Origin: Planctomycetaceae bacterium
GTDB taxonomy: Bacteria > Planctomycetota > Planctomycetia > Pirellulales > Pirellulaceae
Assembly (NCBI GenBank): GCA_002685655.1
Contig: NYXM01000008.1
Span: 1 to 21,172 of the forward strand
DNA: 21,172 bases
Direction: 5' to 3'
The notes beneath the pieces were generated by a model that saw only the letters and a list, made by a program, of their open reading frames with translations, had not been told where the DNA came from and did not search any database. Positions 8,004 to 14,946 of this stretch are shown here, in pieces. Each line of letters begins with the position of its first letter. Positions within the stretch are counted from its first letter, which is position 1. The translations under genes and the position numbers were made by a program.

Positions 8004-8861
8004 CTATTTTATTCGAAGCTGGCCATACCGTCGCGAACGACGACGCCGAACAATTGACGAATTCGATGGCTTGCGGCGCTGCCGGGTCGACCCACCTTTT
8101 GCCGGCTTGCCGGTCGGACTAACTGGATGACGACCACCCTTGGTTCGACCTTCACCGCCACCATGCGGATGATCGATTGGGTTCATGGCCGTTCCACGCA
8201 CATGCGGACGACGCCCCAACCAGCGTTTACGTCCCGCCTTGCCTAACACAATCGCCATGTGATCGGCGTTGCCAACCTTACCGATCGTGGCGCGGCAGGC
8301 CGCTGGTACGCGACGAATCTCGCCACTGGGCAGGGTTAGCTGTGCCCAAGTAGCCTCGCGGGCAATGAGCGTGGCCGACGACCCAGCACTGCGACACATC
8401 CGTCCGCCACGGCCCGGCAACAACTCGATATTGTGAACCGACGTTCCCAGCGGAATGTTCTTCAGCGGCAGACAATTGCCCACCGTCGGAGGCGCGTCCG
8501 GACCGCTCTGCAAACGGTCGCCGGCAATCAAGCCATCAGGGGCGATGATGTAGCGTTTTTCGCCGTCGATGTAGTGTAACAATGCAATACGCGCGCTCCG
8601 ATTGGGATCATACTCGATGGAATGCACCTTGGCTGGCACGCCATCCTTGTTGCGGCGAAAGTCAATGACGCGATATCGACGCTTGTGGCCACCGCCACGG
8701 TGCCGCGTCGTAATCTTGCCCTGGTTGTTGCGACCACCCGTCTTGGTGAGTGGGCGCATCAACTGCTTCTCTGGCTTAACACCCTTGGTGAGCGACGCAA
8801 AATCGCTCACCGTCGCATCACGCCGTCCAGCGGAAGTTGGCTTGTATTTTCGTATTCCCAT
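8004..8861 (-). CDS. rplB: 50S ribosomal protein L2 (uL2)
   Basis: This 285-residue L2 is essential for subunit association and peptidyl-transferase activity. It begins [21 protein letters not shown] and has the RNA-binding segment [26 protein letters not shown]. Its C-terminal signature [18 protein letters not shown] contains the conserved histidine implicated in peptidyl transfer. It ends in a very basic tail ([14 protein letters not shown]), a little longer than E. coli L2 (273). GAAGG precedes the ATG by about six bases. Confidence 0.98.
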   Translation of the reverse strand: MGIRKYKPTSAGRRDATVSDFASLTKGVKPEKQLMRPLTKTGGRNNQGKITTRHRGGGHKRRYRVIDFRRNKDGVPAKVHSIEYDPNRSARIALLHYIDGEKRYIIAPDGLIAGDRLQSGPDAPPTVGNCLPLKNIPLGTSVHNIELLPGRGGRMCRSAGSSATLIAREATWAQLTLPSGEIRRVPAACRATIGKVGNADHMAIVLGKAGRKRWLGRRPHVRGTAMNPIDHPHGGGEGRTKGGRHPVSPTGKPAKGGSTRQRRKPSNSSIVRRRRSRRYGQLRIK

Positions 8862-8913
8862 GACTGCCTTCTACTTCTTTGAGCTATTCCAATCGAGCGC
8901 CACCGTCGGCCGT

Positions 8914-9234
8914 TTAGAAGAAGTCAATCCGATGCTCGGCGTCCAGCGTCACCAACGCTTTCTTCCAGGAATTGGTGCGACCGAACTTGAAGCGATAGCG
9001 CCGGGGCTTTCCACGACGATTCTGCGTCCTGACCTTAATGACCCGGACATCGAACAAGGCTTCAATCGCGTTGCGGATGTCATCCTTGTCCGCTAAAGGA
9101 TTCACTTCGAACGCATACTGATTCTGTCGCGACGATCGATGAACACCCTTCTCGGTGACTAGGGGCCGCAACACAATCTGATGTGGCTCGAGTACGATTT
9201 TCTTCACTTTAGTTTTTTCGGCAGTGTGCGCCAT
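8914..9234 (-). CDS. rplW: 50S ribosomal protein L23 (uL23)
   Basis: The 106-residue product matches L23, the exit-tunnel protein that docks trigger factor and SRP. The core reads IVLRPLVTEKGVHRSSRQNQYAFEVNPLADKDDIRNAIEALFDVRVIKVRTQNRRGKPRRYRFKFGRTNSWKKALVTL, the complete family pattern. The N terminus adds about 15 residues (MAHTAEKTKVKKIVL). The ATG has only a weak CGGAAT upstream. The gene lies 31 bases after rplD. Confidence 0.97.
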   Translation of the reverse strand: MAHTAEKTKVKKIVLEPHQIVLRPLVTEKGVHRSSRQNQYAFEVNPLADKDDIRNAIEALFDVRVIKVRTQNRRGKPRRYRFKFGRTNSWKKALVTLDAEHRIDFF

Positions 9235-9265
9235 CGTATTAATTCCGTGAAACGGTTCTCAGCAA

Positions 9266-9907
9266 CTAAGACGCTGCCGCGGCGCTTCGTTCTTTAATCA
9301 CATCCAAAGCGGCCTTGGTAACCAACATTCGACGTGGAGACAAAACGGCCAGCGCATTCAAATCGGACACTGGCGAGACAGAAACTTTCTGGATATTCCT
9401 GGCGCTCTTGTGAACGTTCGCGTCATGTTCGGCCGTGGTAACCAACGTACTCGCCCCGCTGAGCTTCAGCGCCTTGAGAATCGCTGCCATCTCCTTCGTC
9501 GCCGGCTGGTCGAACACCAGCTCATCAATCACGACCACTTGCTCGTCAACAATCTTGGAGGCGATCGCCATCCGCGTCGCTGCTCGAATGGCCTTGCGAT
9601 TCAGACGATACGAATAGTCACGCGGCTGGATGGCGTGAATATGGCCACCGCCTCGACGAATACCCGACCGCCGCGAACCAGCACGCGCGTTTCCAGTTCC
9701 CTTCTGGCGGTACATTTTCGCGGTCGACCCAGCCACCTCAGCTCGAGTTTTCGTCTTACTGCTTCCTTGGCGAGCATTCGCCTGATACATCACGACAACG
9801 TCATGCAAGAGCTGCTTGTTTATGCTGGGCGCCAAGGCAGCGGGGTCGATTTCATAATCCCCAACCTGACTACCACTGCGATCGTATATGGGCAATTTTG
9901 CCATCAT
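9266..9907 (-). CDS. rplD: 50S ribosomal protein L4 (uL4)
   Basis: This is a 213-residue L4, whose extended loop reaches the exit tunnel. The loop is seen as KTRAEVAGSTAKMYRQKGTGNARAGSRRSGIRRGGGHIHAIQPRDYSYRLNRK around residues 52-105. Further on, VVIDELVFDQPATKEMAAILKAL and a C-terminal SVSPVSDLNALAVLSPRRMLVTKAALDVI are typical. Two ATGs are adjacent (9907 and 9904) and no clear Shine-Dalgarno motif separates them. In E. coli L4 represses its own operon through the rpsJ leader; whether it does here cannot be told from sequence. Confidence 0.97.
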   Translation of the reverse strand: MMAKLPIYDRSGSQVGDYEIDPAALAPSINKQLLHDVVVMYQANARQGSSKTKTRAEVAGSTAKMYRQKGTGNARAGSRRSGIRRGGGHIHAIQPRDYSYRLNRKAIRAATRMAIASKIVDEQVVVIDELVFDQPATKEMAAILKALKLSGASTLVTTAEHDANVHKSARNIQKVSVSPVSDLNALAVLSPRRMLVTKAALDVIKERSAAAAS

Positions 9908-9959
9908 TCAAACCGTGCTTTAGCACTCAAAATAAACGGTACAAACCAATCCCAGACAA

Positions 9960-10772
9960 CTAAACCTTGTTCGTCTCACGAACAATCACATACCCGCCAT
10001 TTGGGCCCGGCACTGCACCGCGAACCAACAAGATATTATCACCCACATCCACTCGCGCGACACGCAGGTTGCGAACGGTAACCTGTGAATTGCCGTATTG
10101 CCCCGCCATGCGACGCCCTTTGAAGAGACGACTCGGGCTGGCACTGCAACCGGTACCGCCAGCGTGCCGATGCACTTTCTTCACACCGTGCGTGGCACGC
10201 TGACCATGGAAATTGTGTCGTTTCATCACGCCGGAAAAGCCACGCCCCTTGCTGATCGCGACAACGTCGACAGCCATCACCGCGGCGATGGTCTCGCGAA
10301 ACTTGACCGCCTTCTTTTTCTCGAACTCTCGTTTCCAACCCGGCTTTTTGACGTCAATTCCGTTAGCACTGGCTGCGTCCTTGAGCATCTGCGGCAGATC
10401 AACCAAAGCTGGCTCGAACATCTCGACCGTCAACTCCTGGCCCAACTCGTGGCCATTGGCTGGGCCGCGCAATTCCCGAATGAATCGTTTGGGTTCACAG
10501 TCAGGCTTCGGCAAGAGCTCGACGCCGGAAGCAGAAATCTTCTTGGAACGCTTGCTGCTCAGCTTCGCAACATGACCGCGCTCACTGCGGCGAGCCAACC
10601 GACGAGGCTTGTCAATGAAGCCAAGCTGTACGGCCTCATAGCCGTCCCGCTCGGACGTCCGAATCTGCAGCACGTGGCACGGCCCCGCTTCAATAACGGT
10701 TACCGGAATCACCTCTCCAGTCTCGTCGTATATTTGCGTCATCCCGACCTTGCGGCCAAGTATGCCCTTCAT
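9960..10772 (-). CDS. rplC: 50S ribosomal protein L3 (uL3), enlarged
   Basis: L3 lies next to the peptidyl-transferase centre and starts large-subunit assembly. The N terminus MKGILGRKVGMTQIYDETGEVIPVTVIEAGP is canonical. The C-terminal part contains SKGRGFSGVMKRHNFHGQRATHGVKKVHRHAGGTGCSASPSRLFKGRRMAGQYGN, including the Gln (residue 191) that is methylated in E. coli. At 270 residues it is about 60 longer than E. coli L3 (209). Most of the excess is a charged insertion at about residues 125-167 (LPQMLKDAASANGIDVKKPG...), with a second short one near 72-93. The ATG has GAGGT six bases upstream. Confidence 0.97.
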   Translation of the reverse strand: MKGILGRKVGMTQIYDETGEVIPVTVIEAGPCHVLQIRTSERDGYEAVQLGFIDKPRRLARRSERGHVAKLSSKRSKKISASGVELLPKPDCEPKRFIRELRGPANGHELGQELTVEMFEPALVDLPQMLKDAASANGIDVKKPGWKREFEKKKAVKFRETIAAVMAVDVVAISKGRGFSGVMKRHNFHGQRATHGVKKVHRHAGGTGCSASPSRLFKGRRMAGQYGNSQVTVRNLRVARVDVGDNILLVRGAVPGPNGGYVIVRETNKV

Positions 10773-10870
10773 CGTATTACCTCGTCATTACTCGCCGGCG
10801 GGAGACTAAGAACCATGTCTTAACTTGCCCGCCCGACTTCCATGCATATGCAATCTAGTTGGGGTGTGTC

Positions 10871-11194
10871 TTATCGCTGGGTCGCCTTGATCTTGATATC
10901 AACGCCAGCTGGAAGGCTTAGCTTATTGAGCGATTCAATCGTCTTGGCTGTGGCTTGGACAATGTCCACCAGCCGCTTGTGCGTGCGTATTTCAAACTGC
11001 TGCCGCGCTTTCTTGTCCACGAATGGGCCGGAAAGCACGGTGTATTTCTCAATCCGTGTAGGCAGAGGAATCGGACCATGCACTTCGGAGTGTGTTCGCT
11101 TGGCCGTGTCGACAATTTCTTGTGCACTCTGATCCAGAATAGCGTGGTCATACGCCTCCATGCGGATCCGAATCACTTCACGAGTCTTTGCCAC
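10871..11194 (-). CDS. rpsJ: 30S ribosomal protein S10 (uS10), also NusE
   Basis: This is a 107-residue S10, a small subunit head protein that also acts as NusE in transcription antitermination. [73 protein letters not shown] is the complete signature. The frame opens at a GTG at 11200, but a GGGAG ends only two bases before it. The next GTG, at 11194, is eight bases from this ribosome-binding site and gives [11 protein letters not shown], so I choose it. It is the first gene of the S10 block, with a predicted promoter about 90 bases upstream. Confidence 0.96.
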   Translation of the reverse strand: MAKTREVIRIRMEAYDHAILDQSAQEIVDTAKRTHSEVHGPIPLPTRIEKYTVLSGPFVDKKARQQFEIRTHKRLVDIVQATAKTIESLNKLSLPAGVDIKIKATQR

Positions 11195-11284
11195 GGACAC
11201 TTCTCCCGGTCATCTATTCGGGGCCTGCGGACTGTTGTACCGCACGCACACCTGCCGCTTCTATCGCTAAATTGGAAGCCCTCG

Positions 11285-11313
11285 ATCTTACGGGTCGACC
11301 TAAACCTCGTCAA
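11285..11313 (-). promoter_or_regulatory. Predicted sigma70-type promoter of the S10-spc operon
   Basis: On the minus strand TTGACG (11313-11308) is separated by 17 bases from TAAGAT (11290-11285). These match the -35 consensus at five of six and the -10 at four of six positions, with ideal spacing. Transcription would start near 11278, leaving a leader of roughly 85 bases before the rpsJ GTG at 11194. The rest of 11201-11420 shows no gene. It is a match to consensus only and has not been tested. Confidence 0.55.
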
Positions 11314-11420
11314 CCGCTGATGGCACTGCCAGCCGGCAAAAGTCCGAAGAATTCAGCGGGATTGCGAAAACGGGTGCGCCGCCAGCTTCGCGACGACCGG
11401 GCTGGACCACTACATGGCTT

Positions 11421-11545
11421 GTATCAGGTTCTTCTGTTCAAATGAGTCAAGCTTTCAGCGACGGGCACCGACCGCAGGCTGGTCGGGGAGCGGGTCGCCG
11501 CAACCGAGCGATAGCTCGCGCCGGCCCGAGGCACAGCCTCGCTAG
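11421..11545 (-). repeat. Structured ~125-base intergenic repeat, copy B (after fusA)
   Basis: This is the second copy of the element at 121-244, in the same orientation and also starting at the stop codon of the upstream gene (the fusA TAG lies in CTAGCGAGG). Stems in the minus-strand transcript are GAGGC-TGT-GCCTC, CGAGC-TATC-GCTCG, and an outer GCGAC...GTCGC enclosing CCGACC...GGTCGG. The longest identical run, 25 bases at 11456-11480, lies in this last domain. Outside 11421-11545 the two loci show no similarity, so the boundaries are sharp. Together with the promoter at 11285-11313 it fills most of the 340-base fusA-rpsJ gap. Confidence 0.8.
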
Positions 11546-13626
11546 ATCTCGTACTCCCTGACCACTTCCGGCGGCGCCGGGGCATATTCAAATGGCTCGA
11601 TGGAGCAACCGGCACGGCCCTGACTGAGGCTGCGCATGGCACTGGAATAGCCAAATAGCTCTTTTAATGGGGCACGTGCTTCGATCGAATTCGTTTTGCC
11701 GCGGACTTCCGTCTGCACAATCACCGCGCGCCGCTGCTGTAAGTCGCCAACAAAATCACCCACATACTGCTCGGGCGTGACAATATCGAGCTTCATGATC
11801 GGCTCGAGCAGGACCTTCCCGCCTTCGGCCAGCCCTTGGTTAAAGGCCTCATTGGCCGCGATTCGGAAAGCACGCTCGTCGGACGATTCGTCCGCTTCGC
11901 CGCCCAAAACCGTAACTCGCAGTTTTGTTAGCGGGTATCCGGCAATTAGCCCACCCCCGTCGCTCCGCGCCTTCAGCTCATCCAACGCGATGACCAACAT
12001 ATCCGCAGGAATCACGTCAGGAGGGCAAGCACTCATGACCGCGACGGGAGGGCCGTCGGCCACCCCAGGCTCGACGCGCAGCCGCAACTTGGCAAACAGC
12101 TGCTGGCCACCGATCAACCGGTGGCACTCGCCCTCCACCTCGACGCACGAAGCGACGGTTTCTCGAAAACTGACCTGGGGCTTATGAAAGCGAATATTCA
12201 GATTGAAGTCGCGGAGCAACTTATTCTTGATCACCTCAAGATGCAGTTCACCCATGCCACTGATCAGCGTTTGACCAGTCTCACCACTGACGACACGCAA
12301 CGTCGGATCCTGACGTTTCAACAATTCGAGCGTGTCTTCCAACTTCTTGCGCTCCGTCGTCGATTCGGGCTCAATGGCCATTGAAATCACGGTCTCAGGA
12401 AATTCGATAGACTCCAGCCGTACCGGGTGCCGAGCATCGCAGAGCGTATCACCGGTAATCGTCTGACGAAGCCCGATCACGCCGACAATGTCGCCCGCCT
12501 CGGCCTCGTCCAGCTGGAACTCCTTTTTTGTGGCGTGAATATGCCACAGCTGGGCCACATTCTCCTTCTTGTCCTGCACCGAATTCAGGACCCTTGAATT
12601 GGACTTCAGCGTCCCAGAATAGATACGCAGCCAGAACATGTCACCCGTTTTGGCGGGCAGCACCTTGAACACGAGGGCACAAAACGGCTCGCTTGGATCT
12701 GCCTTCCTCACGACGTGCGGCACTTCTCCGTCCCTCTTTTTGGCAACTCCTTCGCCCTCGACGGGCGGAACGTCCAACGGGCTGGGCAAGTAGGCGGCAA
12801 CGGCGTCGAGCACTGGTTGGACGCCAATCCCGTGCAGCGCAGAGCCGCACAGCACGGGCTGAATCTGCATTTGCAACGTCGAATGTCGCAAAACACTCAC
12901 GATCAGAGACTCAGGAATCGGCTCTTCCTGCAGCCCCAACTCCATTAGCTCATCACTTTGCCCATAGAGTTTCTCCAGCAACTGTTCACGCCAGAGCGCC
13001 GCGTCGTCGGCCAATTCCGCGGGGATCTCCTCTACAATCGGCTGCATGTCGTCGTCGGCAAATCGCAACATCTTCATGCCGACCAAATCAATGACCCCGC
13101 GAAAAGGGTCGTCAAAGTGCGCCGGTCCGGCACCCACAGGAATCTGAATCGCCACCGGGGTGGCATCCAAACGCGTGCCGATCTCTTCAAATATCTCTTC
13201 AAATCGAGCCCCCTCGCGGTCCATCTTGTTGATGAAGGCGATTCTCGGGACGCGGTATCGGTTGGCTTGACGCCACACCGTCTCGCTCTGTGCCTCCACG
13301 CCTTCTCGCGCGCTAAACACCACCACCGCCCCATCGAGCACCCGCAAACACCGCTCGACTTCAGCCGTAAAGTCAACATGCCCTGGTGTGTCGAGCAAGT
13401 TGATGTGCACATCGCGCCAATCAAACGTGACACAGGCCGAATATATTGTGATCCCACGCTCTTGTTCCTCGGGATCCACGTCCGTCTCGGTGGTTCCTTT
13501 ATCGACCTCGCCGACGCGGTGTTTTGCGCCCGCACAGAACAGCATCCGCTCGGTGACGGTCGTCTTGCCCGCATCAATGTGGGCAATCACACCGATATTT
13601 CGCAGTTGTTCGAGCTTGCGTGGCAT
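11542..13626 (-). CDS. fusA: Elongation factor G, probably of the spdEFG2/mtEFG2 branch
   Basis: This is a 694-residue translational GTPase of normal EF-G length. The G domain has AHIDAGKTT (G1, residues 15-23), RGITI (switch I), DTPGH (G3) and NKMD (G4). Domain IV-V text such as MGELHLEVIKNKL and GYSSAMRSLSQGRAGCSIEPFEYAP is standard. Several stretches, for example SACVTFDWRDVHINLLDTPGHVDF, VERCLRVLDGAVVVFSA and GVEAQSETVWRQANRYRVPRIAFINKMD, resemble human mitochondrial EF-G2 as I remember it more than E. coli EF-G. The first switch region (TETDVDPEEQERG) is also unlike E. coli. The gene follows rpsG, and no tuf follows. The stop codon lies in repeat copy B. Confidence 0.93.
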   Translation of the reverse strand: MPRKLEQLRNIGVIAHIDAGKTTVTERMLFCAGAKHRVGEVDKGTTETDVDPEEQERGITIYSACVTFDWRDVHINLLDTPGHVDFTAEVERCLRVLDGAVVVFSAREGVEAQSETVWRQANRYRVPRIAFINKMDREGARFEEIFEEIGTRLDATPVAIQIPVGAGPAHFDDPFRGVIDLVGMKMLRFADDDMQPIVEEIPAELADDAALWREQLLEKLYGQSDELMELGLQEEPIPESLIVSVLRHSTLQMQIQPVLCGSALHGIGVQPVLDAVAAYLPSPLDVPPVEGEGVAKKRDGEVPHVVRKADPSEPFCALVFKVLPAKTGDMFWLRIYSGTLKSNSRVLNSVQDKKENVAQLWHIHATKKEFQLDEAEAGDIVGVIGLRQTITGDTLCDARHPVRLESIEFPETVISMAIEPESTTERKKLEDTLELLKRQDPTLRVVSGETGQTLISGMGELHLEVIKNKLLRDFNLNIRFHKPQVSFRETVASCVEVEGECHRLIGGQQLFAKLRLRVEPGVADGPPVAVMSACPPDVIPADMLVIALDELKARSDGGGLIAGYPLTKLRVTVLGGEADESSDERAFRIAANEAFNQGLAEGGKVLLEPIMKLDIVTPEQYVGDFVGDLQQRRAVIVQTEVRGKTNSIEARAPLKELFGYSSAMRSLSQGRAGCSIEPFEYAPAPPEVVREYEI

Positions 13627-13643
13627 GTCAGGTCATAGTCTTC

Positions 13644-13668
13644 GCGTAAAAGGCCAAGGCCTTTGCGC
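13644..13668 (-). other. Hairpin between rpsG and fusA
   Basis: The gap 13627-13722 contains a perfect AAAGGCC-AA-GGCCTTT inverted repeat (13649-13664), extended by GCG/CGC outside it. On the minus strand it is followed by TTTTACGCG, with the T run partly inside the stem. It is therefore an imperfect terminator or attenuator candidate that could lower fusA expression relative to rpsL-rpsG. It could equally be an mRNA processing site. Confidence 0.4.
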
Positions 13669-13722
13669 AAAAAGAAAGCCGCACCTCGACGAACGACATG
13701 CGGCCAATCTGGTTGGAACCGA

Positions 13723-14193
13723 TTACCAAGCAAAATGTGCAAACGCTTTGTTGGCTTCGGCCATACGGTGTACGTTTTCGCGACGCGTCATCGCAGCGCC
13801 TTCACGGTTGAAGGCAGCCAGAACTTCGTCCGCCAGCTTATGAGCCGTCGGGCGCCCCTTCTTTTCGCGGACTGCGATCAGCAACCAGCGAATCGCCAGC
13901 GACTGCTGGCGGGCGCGATTTACTTGCATCGGGACCTGATATGCAGCACCCCCGACGCGTTTCGAACGAACCTCAATCTGTGGCTTGATGTTCTCGATCG
14001 CCGCGTGAAAGACTTCGATCGGCTCCTGGTCTGTCACCTTTTTGGCGATAATGTCGAGGGCATCGTAGAACACCTTCAGGGCGATCGTCTTTTTGCCATC
14101 CCACATCAAGCAATTCACGAATTTCCCCGCCAAGATCGAGTTATGACGTGGATCTGGCTTCAGAGTTTTTCTGCTGGCTGTGATTGCGCCCAT
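13723..14193 (-). CDS. rpsG: 30S ribosomal protein S7 (uS7)
   Basis: This 156-residue protein organises the small subunit head and contacts E-site tRNA and S11. The start [49 protein letters not shown] is typical, and [31 protein letters not shown] is the S7 signature. The frame is open upstream to a TTG abutting the rpsL stop. The added 25 residues do not look like S7, and the 156-residue length equals the usual bacterial form, so I choose the ATG at 14193. Its ribosome-binding site is weak (GGACGAG). Confidence 0.96.
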   Translation of the reverse strand: MGAITASRKTLKPDPRHNSILAGKFVNCLMWDGKKTIALKVFYDALDIIAKKVTDQEPIEVFHAAIENIKPQIEVRSKRVGGAAYQVPMQVNRARQQSLAIRWLLIAVREKKGRPTAHKLADEVLAAFNREGAAMTRRENVHRMAEANKAFAHFAW

Positions 14194-14268
14194 GGGCTCG
14201 TCCGATACGTTGCGGTTTTTCTTGGTTGTGATCTGACCCGTTGCCGAGCTGAACTCGACAGCGAACAA

Positions 14269-14637
14269 TTATGACCGTTTTGCCCCGTAGCGGCTGCGAG
14301 ACTGCTTACGGCCATCGACGCCCAACGTGTCGCGTGCACCGCGAACCACTTGATAGCGAACACCCGGCAGGTCGCGAACTCGTCCACCCCGCACCAACAC
14401 AATCGAGTGTTCCTGCAGATTATGGCCTTCGCCCGGAATGTACACTGTCACTTCTTTACCATTGGATAGCCGCACACGAGTGATCTTCCGTAGCGCCGAG
14501 TTCGGTTTCTTCGGCGTCATGGTTCGCACCTGCAAGCAAACGCCTTGCTTTTGCGGACAACGGTCGAGCACGGGGGCTTTGGTGAATTTCCGCTTCTTCT
14601 TACGATTGCGGCGGACAAGTTGGTTGATGGTGGGCAT
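14269..14637 (-). CDS. rpsL: 30S ribosomal protein S12 (uS12) with Arg at position 88
   Basis: This 122-residue decoding-centre protein begins [18 protein letters not shown] at the ATG at 14637. The open frame extends to 14721, but the extra residues are unlike S12. The decoding loops are [11 protein letters not shown] (Lys43 kept) and [25 protein letters not shown]. Numbering aligns with E. coli S12 without gaps through this region, and codon 88 is CGC (Arg) where E. coli and most bacteria have Lys. Asp89, the RimO methylthiolation site, is kept. It is the first gene of the str block, divergent from larC, with a predicted promoter about 50 bases upstream. Confidence 0.97.
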   Translation of the reverse strand: MPTINQLVRRNRKKKRKFTKAPVLDRCPQKQGVCLQVRTMTPKKPNSALRKITRVRLSNGKEVTVYIPGEGHNLQEHSIVLVRGGRVRDLPGVRYQVVRGARDTLGVDGRKQSRSRYGAKRS

Positions 14638-14683
14638 CAGTTTTGTCGGTCTATCTATAGACTTGGGGGTTGAGGAATCCACC

Positions 14684-14711
14684 AGATTACCTCTTTGAGG
14701 GTGGCTGTCAA
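14684..14711 (-). promoter_or_regulatory. Possible promoter of the rpsL-rpsG-fusA operon
   Basis: A perfect -35 hexamer TTGACA (14711-14706, minus strand) is followed after 16 bases by TAATCT (14689-14684), which matches the -10 consensus at only three positions. The leader to the rpsL ATG would be about 40 bases. The -35 box lies only eight bases from the outer arm of the palindromic element at 14720-14858. The position is right, but the -10 is weak. Confidence 0.4.
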
Positions 14712-14719
14712 GGTGGAAC

Positions 14720-14858
14720 AAAGGTGCAAGTCAGGGTGCGGAAGGGGTCGGGAGTCTTTTTCGGAAGAAAACGCACTAGCTCGGGTGCACAAATCGACCG
14801 AAAAAGACTCCCGACCCCGTTCGTACGTTCGCTTAAGAAAGCGAGGGCCTGCACCTTT
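14720..14858. repeat. Long palindromic element in the rpsL-larC divergent region
   Basis: A perfect 21-base inverted repeat occupies 14744-14764 and 14798-14818 (core GGTCGGGAGTC followed by TTTTTCGG) around a 33-base centre. Outside it, 14720-14728 (AAAGGTGCA) and 14850-14858 (TGCACCTTT) form a second, 9-base perfect inverted repeat. A small hairpin CGCTT-AAGA-AAGCG lies at 14830-14843. The nested symmetry resembles a non-autonomous palindromic insertion (REP or MITE type), and no coding capacity is seen. It takes up nearly half of the 309-base gap. The remainder holds the str promoter and the larC leader. Confidence 0.7.
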
Positions 14859-14946
14859 CAGGCACAATCTGTTTTTTTGGTCTTGCCTGGGCTTACAGAC
14901 GGTACCAAATTAAGACCTTCGCCTAAAACCTAAGAATGAGCTGATC

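Noticed and set aside
10098..10823. A 241-codon open frame on the plus strand opposite rplC.
   Set aside because: It is entirely antisense to a clear L3 gene, has low-complexity, non-family-like sequence, and arises from the codon bias of the opposite strand.
12958..13638. A 226-codon open frame on the plus strand opposite fusA.
   Set aside because: It lies opposite the conserved G domain of EF-G and shows no recognisable motif. The pattern is a mirror of a GC-rich coding strand.
14638..14721. An N-terminal extension of S12 (28 extra residues).
   Set aside because: The extra residues do not resemble S12 and would cover the predicted promoter. The ATG at 14637 gives the exact family N terminus.
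14871..14877. A T7 run after the GCCTG/CAGGC hairpin (14847-14863) as an intrinsic terminator on the plus strand.
   Set aside because: The stem is only five pairs and the T run is several bases away. No plus-strand gene upstream needs termination there.
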